DNA of 8,315 nucleotides, from assembly GCA_016191795.1 (NCBI GenBank), contig JACPVK010000317.1, positions 1-8,315 of the forward strand. The letters are read 5' to 3'. The stretch is from Gammaproteobacteria bacterium (GTDB lineage: Bacteria; Pseudomonadota; Gammaproteobacteria; SZUA-229). Below are positions 5,724 to 8,315 of the stretch, piece by piece. The position numbers and the translations under genes are program-made. How positions within the stretch are numbered: the first letter of the stretch is position 1; each line of letters opens with the position of its first letter. Under the pieces are notes generated by a model. The model was not told where the DNA came from. It saw nothing but the letters and a program-made list of their open reading frames with translations, and searched no databases.

Positions 5724-7217
5724 ATGATAAATTCTCCTTGTTTGTTGTACTCAACGGCAGCGATACGTGAGCTGGAACAACAGACTATCAGCAGCTGTGG
5801 CATAACCGGTTACGATTTGATGAATCGCGCCGGCGCAGCAGTACTGGCAGTGATGAAACAAAAATACCCGCAGGCGCGGCGCATACTGGTGTGTTGCGGT
5901 GCCGGCAATAATGGTGGTGATGGTTATGTGGTGGCCCGGCTGGCTCAGCGAGCCGGTTATGCGGTGGATGTGGTGAGCCTGGTCGAGACAGATCATCTTG
6001 GCGGTGATGCACGTCGTGCCTACTCGGACTGGTGCACGTTAGGCCTGGGCCTGGTGGATGCCGATACCATCAACGATGTGGATGTGGTTGTCGATGCACT
6101 CATCGGCACCGGCCTGCAACGAGAAGTAACCGGTGTCTGGCGCAGCATGATTGAAGCCATTAACGCATCGGGTGTGCCGATTGTTTCTGTGGATGTGCCC
6201 TCGGGTTTAAATGCCGATACCGGCAGTGTTATGGGTGTGGCAGTGCATGCCAATGTAACCGTGACATTTATCGGTTTAAAGCAGGGCCTGTTTACCCATC
6301 AGGCGGCTGATTACTGCGGCGATATTATTTTTGAAAATCTCGATGTACCCGACTCGGTGTATCAGCAGGTTGGTGCCCAGGCGCGGTTACTGTGCCGCAA
6401 TGAAATCATAAAAAATCTCAAACCACGACAGCGCGACAGCCACAAAAATCAGCATGGACATGTGCTGGTCATAGGGGGTGATGCGGGTATGGCGGGTGCG
6501 GCTCGTCTGGCAGCCGAAGCCGCGCTGCGTGCCGGTGCCGGTGTGGTGTCGGTGGTCACTCGCCCGGAACATGTCACGGCATTGGTGGCCGCGCGGCCAG
6601 AGTTAATGGTTTGGGGTACGGCTGATGGGGTCGTGCCACAACAACTGGTGCAGCGTGCCGATGTCATTGCCATAGGTCCGGGATTAGGACAGGGCGAGTG
6701 GGGGCGCAAACTGCTATCACAGGTGCTTGGCTGTAAGCAGGCCAAAGTGGTGGATGCCGATGCGCTGAAACTGCTGACGAAGCAGGATGGCCCGCGTAAA
6801 GACTGGATTCTGACGCCACATCCCGGTGAGGCCGCGCAGTTACTGGGTATCAGCAATGCCGAAGTGCAGGCAGACCGGTGTGCCTCGATCAAAGCCCTGC
6901 ATCAGATCTATGGTGGCGTCGTGGTATTGAAAGGTGCTGGCAGCCTGGTGCGCTCGGCAGACGATGCGCTTTGCGCGGTATGCCCGCACGGTAACCCCGG
7001 CATGGCGGTGGCCGGTATGGGGGATGTGTTAACGGGCGTGATTGCGGCGCTGGTGGCGCAGGGTTGTAACCTCAAAACCGCCGTCGAACTGGGTGTGGTG
7101 ATTCACGCCAGTGCCGGCGACAGCGCAGCGCAGCAGGGCGAGCGTGGCTTGCTGGCCAGTGATTTATTTCCGGCCATTCGAAAACTGGTGAATGGAGACG
7201 TTGATGACCCGACGTGA
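5724..7217 (+). CDS. nnr: bifunctional NAD(P)HX epimerase / ADP-dependent dehydratase
   Basis: Repairs hydrated NADH and NADPH, which form spontaneously or by side reactions: the N-terminal YjeF_N domain interconverts the R and S hydrates and the C-terminal ribokinase-like domain dehydrates the S form using ADP. Length (497) is close to the 515 of E. coli Nnr. Seen in the epimerase half (1 to about 225): GAGNNGGDG at 59-67, DALIGTG at 124-130 and VDVPSGLNADTG at 156-167. In the dehydratase half (about 230-490): the glycine-rich GHVLVIGGDAGMAGAA from 245, GPGLG at 318-322, DADAL at 344-348, TPHPGE at 364-369, and NPG at 424-426 followed by AGMGDVLTG at 430-438 with the catalytic Asp434. Both halves appear intact. 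It starts 10 bases after the phosphatidyltransferase stop without a clear Shine-Dalgarno, and its end overlaps tsaE. Confidence 0.97.
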   Translation: MINSPCLLYSTAAIRELEQQTISSCGITGYDLMNRAGAAVLAVMKQKYPQARRILVCCGAGNNGGDGYVVARLAQRAGYAVDVVSLVETDHLGGDARRAYSDWCTLGLGLVDADTINDVDVVVDALIGTGLQREVTGVWRSMIEAINASGVPIVSVDVPSGLNADTGSVMGVAVHANVTVTFIGLKQGLFTHQAADYCGDIIFENLDVPDSVYQQVGAQARLLCRNEIIKNLKPRQRDSHKNQHGHVLVIGGDAGMAGAARLAAEAALRAGAGVVSVVTRPEHVTALVAARPELMVWGTADGVVPQQLVQRADVIAIGPGLGQGEWGRKLLSQVLGCKQAKVVDADALKLLTKQDGPRKDWILTPHPGEAAQLLGISNAEVQADRCASIKALHQIYGGVVVLKGAGSLVRSADDALCAVCPHGNPGMAVAGMGDVLTGVIAALVAQGCNLKTAVELGVVIHASAGDSAAQQGERGLLASDLFPAIRKLVNGDVDDPT

Positions 7218-7665
7218 ATTCTATCTGGCCGATGCAACTGCGCAGGAAGCGCTGGCCGGTGAGCTGGCACAGCATTGCCCAAATGGAGTGGTGATTTATC
7301 TTAAGGGCGAACTGGGTGCCGGCAAAACCACGTTTGTGCGCGGTTTTTTACAGGCCCTGGGGCATCAGGGTGTGGTGAAGAGCCCGACCTACACCCTGGT
7401 CGAACCTTATGAACTCAAGGGTCGCCCGTTTTATCACTTCGATCTGTACCGACTGACCGATCCGGAAGAGCTGGAATACGCCGGTGGCCGTGATTATTTC
7501 GGCGGTGATTCGGTGTGTCTGGTGGAGTGGCCGGAGAAGGCGTCTGGCTTTCTGCCGCCGGCTGATCTGGTGTGTGAAATTCACTACGCTGGCAGCGGTC
7601 GGCAGCTAGTCTTGCAGGCGCTGACGGCCAAAGGCAGACGAATGGTGCAGGCTATATCTGAGTAA
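7204..7665 (+). CDS. tsaE: tRNA t6A biosynthesis ATPase TsaE
   Basis: Cytoplasmic P-loop ATPase that works with TsaB, TsaC and TsaD to make N6-threonylcarbamoyladenosine at position 37 of ANN-decoding tRNAs. ATG 7204 gives 153 residues, the same length as E. coli TsaE (YjeE). It is preferred over ATG 7192 because GGAG at 7194-7197 is six bases upstream. Motifs: Walker A GELGAGKT at 35-42, SPTYTLVEPY at 60-69, YHFDLYRL at 77-84 with the switch-like Asp80, and LVEWPE at 106-111. Its first 14 bases overlap the end of nnr, and the ribosome binding site lies inside nnr, so translation is likely coupled. nnr-tsaE-amidase is the conserved gammaproteobacterial order. Confidence 0.97.
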   Translation: MTRREFYLADATAQEALAGELAQHCPNGVVIYLKGELGAGKTTFVRGFLQALGHQGVVKSPTYTLVEPYELKGRPFYHFDLYRLTDPEELEYAGGRDYFGGDSVCLVEWPEKASGFLPPADLVCEIHYAGSGRQLVLQALTAKGRRMVQAISE

Positions 7666-7671
7666 TTACTC
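7660..7671. repeat. 12-base perfect palindrome over the tsaE stop
   Basis: GAGTAATTACTC reads the same on both strands and contains the tsaE stop codon TAA. It could be a small operator or simply chance; the centre is too tight for a stable hairpin. Confidence 0.35.
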
Positions 7672-7723
7672 TAGGATTATCACGTATCTATATAAAAATA
7701 ATAGAAAAAATCATTTTATAACC

Positions 7724-7762
7724 TTGCAATTTCAGAAAAAAAGGCGAAACTATAACTACACT
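7724..7762 (+). promoter_or_regulatory. AT-rich promoter region candidate for the amidase
   Basis: The 139-base gap between tsaE and the amidase gene is strongly AT-rich between 7676 and 7760, unlike its flanks. It contains TTGCAA (7724-7729), a -10-like TATAAC (7751-7756) and an overlapping TACACT (7757-7762). The best -35 and best -10 are 21 bases apart, so the exact promoter is uncertain. The upstream A/T tracts could act as an UP element. TATAAAA (7691-7697) and TTTTATA (7714-7720) form a seven-base inverted repeat just upstream. Confidence 0.35.
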
Positions 7763-7765
7763 TGG
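7753..7765 (+). repeat. 13-base motif copy 2, upstream of the amidase
   Basis: TAACTACACTTGG, identical to bases 3521-3533. It ends 39 bases before the amidase start codon, compared with 10 bases for the other copy, so the spacing to the gene is not conserved. Confidence 0.4.
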
Positions 7766-7804
7766 TGTGATCCACCGCACACTTTGCAGTAACAGGTATT
7801 CGCT

Positions 7805-8315
7805 ATGGAAAATAAACGCAGAAATTTCATCACCCGTCTGGCGGGTATTAGCGGCTTCGCCTTAATGCCGTCTTTTGTCAAAGCGGCCGATAGCGCCGTG
7901 CATGTGCAAAATATTCGCCTGTCGTCCCAGGATGGCGTGACCCGTCTGGTATTTGATCTCGACGCCCAGGTCACTCACAAACTGTTTACCCTGCATAATC
8001 CGGAACGCGTCGTGCTGGATCTGGAGCGTTCACGTTTGCTCAATGCCGGTTTACTCGACGATATGCGTAGCGGCTTGCTCAAGGGTGTGCGCAGTGGCGT
8101 ACGCAACGTAGAAGATTTGCGCGTGGTGATGGATTTATCCGGTAAAACCCAGCCCAGCAGTTTTTATCTGCGGCCGGAAAATGGCGAAGGTCATCGCCTG
8201 GTGATTGAACTTAAAGACCCGAATTTCAAAGGGCCGGAAAAACAGCAGCCAATGCGCGATGTCATCATCGCCATCGATGCCGGCCACGGTGGCAATGATC
8301 CTGGTGCCAGCGGCA
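7805..8315 (+). CDS. amiB: AMIN-domain N-acetylmuramoyl-L-alanine amidase (3' end outside window)
   Basis: Periplasmic zinc enzyme that cleaves the amide bond between MurNAc and the stem peptide, used in septal splitting and daughter-cell separation. The visible 170 residues begin with a Tat signal: KRRNFI at 4-9, a hydrophobic stretch 12-24 and a probable cleavage after VKA at residue 27. Residues 30-137 are an AMIN domain, which directs such amidases to the division site. At the window edge the Amidase_3 domain starts with IAIDAGHGGNDPGA (155-168), in which His161 is the first zinc ligand. The remaining ligands and any LysM repeats lie beyond the window. AGG at 7794-7796 is eight bases before the ATG. 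The symbol follows gene order (tsaE-amiB); a Tat signal is what E. coli AmiC has, so amiC would be an equally fair name. Confidence 0.93.
   Translation, partial: MENKRRNFITRLAGISGFALMPSFVKAADSAVHVQNIRLSSQDGVTRLVFDLDAQVTHKLFTLHNPERVVLDLERSRLLNAGLLDDMRSGLLKGVRSGVRNVEDLRVVMDLSGKTQPSSFYLRPENGEGHRLVIELKDPNFKGPEKQQPMRDVIIAIDAGHGGNDPGASG

Noticed and set aside
6449..6892. 147-codon minus-strand open frame
   Set aside because: It is antisense to the highly conserved dehydratase half of nnr, rich in Ser/Pro/Thr/Ala as expected of a shadow of GC-rich codons, and resembles no family.
7764..7785. TTGG/TGTGATCCACC stretch considered as a sigma-54 promoter
   Set aside because: The GG and GC dinucleotides are not in the required -24/-12 context and spacing.

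Overview
The window looks like chromosomal DNA of a gammaproteobacterium of roughly balanced base composition. The main reason is the block nnr (yjeF) - tsaE (yjeE) - amiB-type amidase, a conserved gammaproteobacterial order that in many genomes continues into mutL. The Alx-type TerC protein and the 153-residue TsaE are also very close to their enterobacterial counterparts. I cannot place the genus. All ten genes are on the plus strand, and there is no RNA gene, insertion sequence, phage gene or CRISPR array. No gene-free stretch reaches 300 bases; the longest is 2238-2485.

Layout. (1) 1-1965: the 3' part of alx (TerC family, manganese export or membrane metal homeostasis) overlaps by an ATGA junction a small rhodanese-domain lipoprotein. 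Ten bases later comes a six-helix membrane protein of the VC0807 type. (2) 2010-2237: a small amphi-Trp domain protein, followed by a possible terminator. (3) 2498-3370: a membrane-anchored protein with an N-terminal GYF_2-like domain and an uninterrupted 19-unit pentapeptide-repeat helix predicted to be periplasmic. It has its own promoter candidate and a GC-rich hairpin after it. (4) 3544-4473: a soluble diguanylate cyclase with a GAF-like N-terminal domain, an intact GGEEF site and a product-inhibition I-site. (5) 4582-7665: a likely operon of a CDP-archaeol-synthase-like (CarS/PF01864) membrane enzyme, a CDP-alcohol phosphatidyltransferase, bifunctional NAD(P)HX repair enzyme Nnr, and TsaE of the tRNA t6A pathway. 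(6) 7805-end: a Tat-exported AMIN-domain N-acetylmuramoyl-L-alanine amidase, cut by the window end and separated from tsaE by an AT-rich spacer.

How the genes fit together. Nnr, TsaE and the amidase are housekeeping functions (cofactor repair, tRNA modification, septal peptidoglycan splitting) linked by ancestry rather than by one pathway. The part most worth a second look is the pair at 4582-5713. It places a cytidylyltransferase of the family named for archaeal lipid synthesis directly before a CDP-alcohol phosphatidyltransferase, as if the two form an activation-plus-headgroup-transfer module beside the normal phospholipid pathway. The periplasmic pentapeptide-repeat protein with paired flanking cysteines and the alx-rhodanese-VC0807 cluster are the other accessory features. 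A 13-base motif occurs identically just upstream of the diguanylate cyclase and of the amidase. Nothing in the window amounts to an obviously new defence or mobile system.
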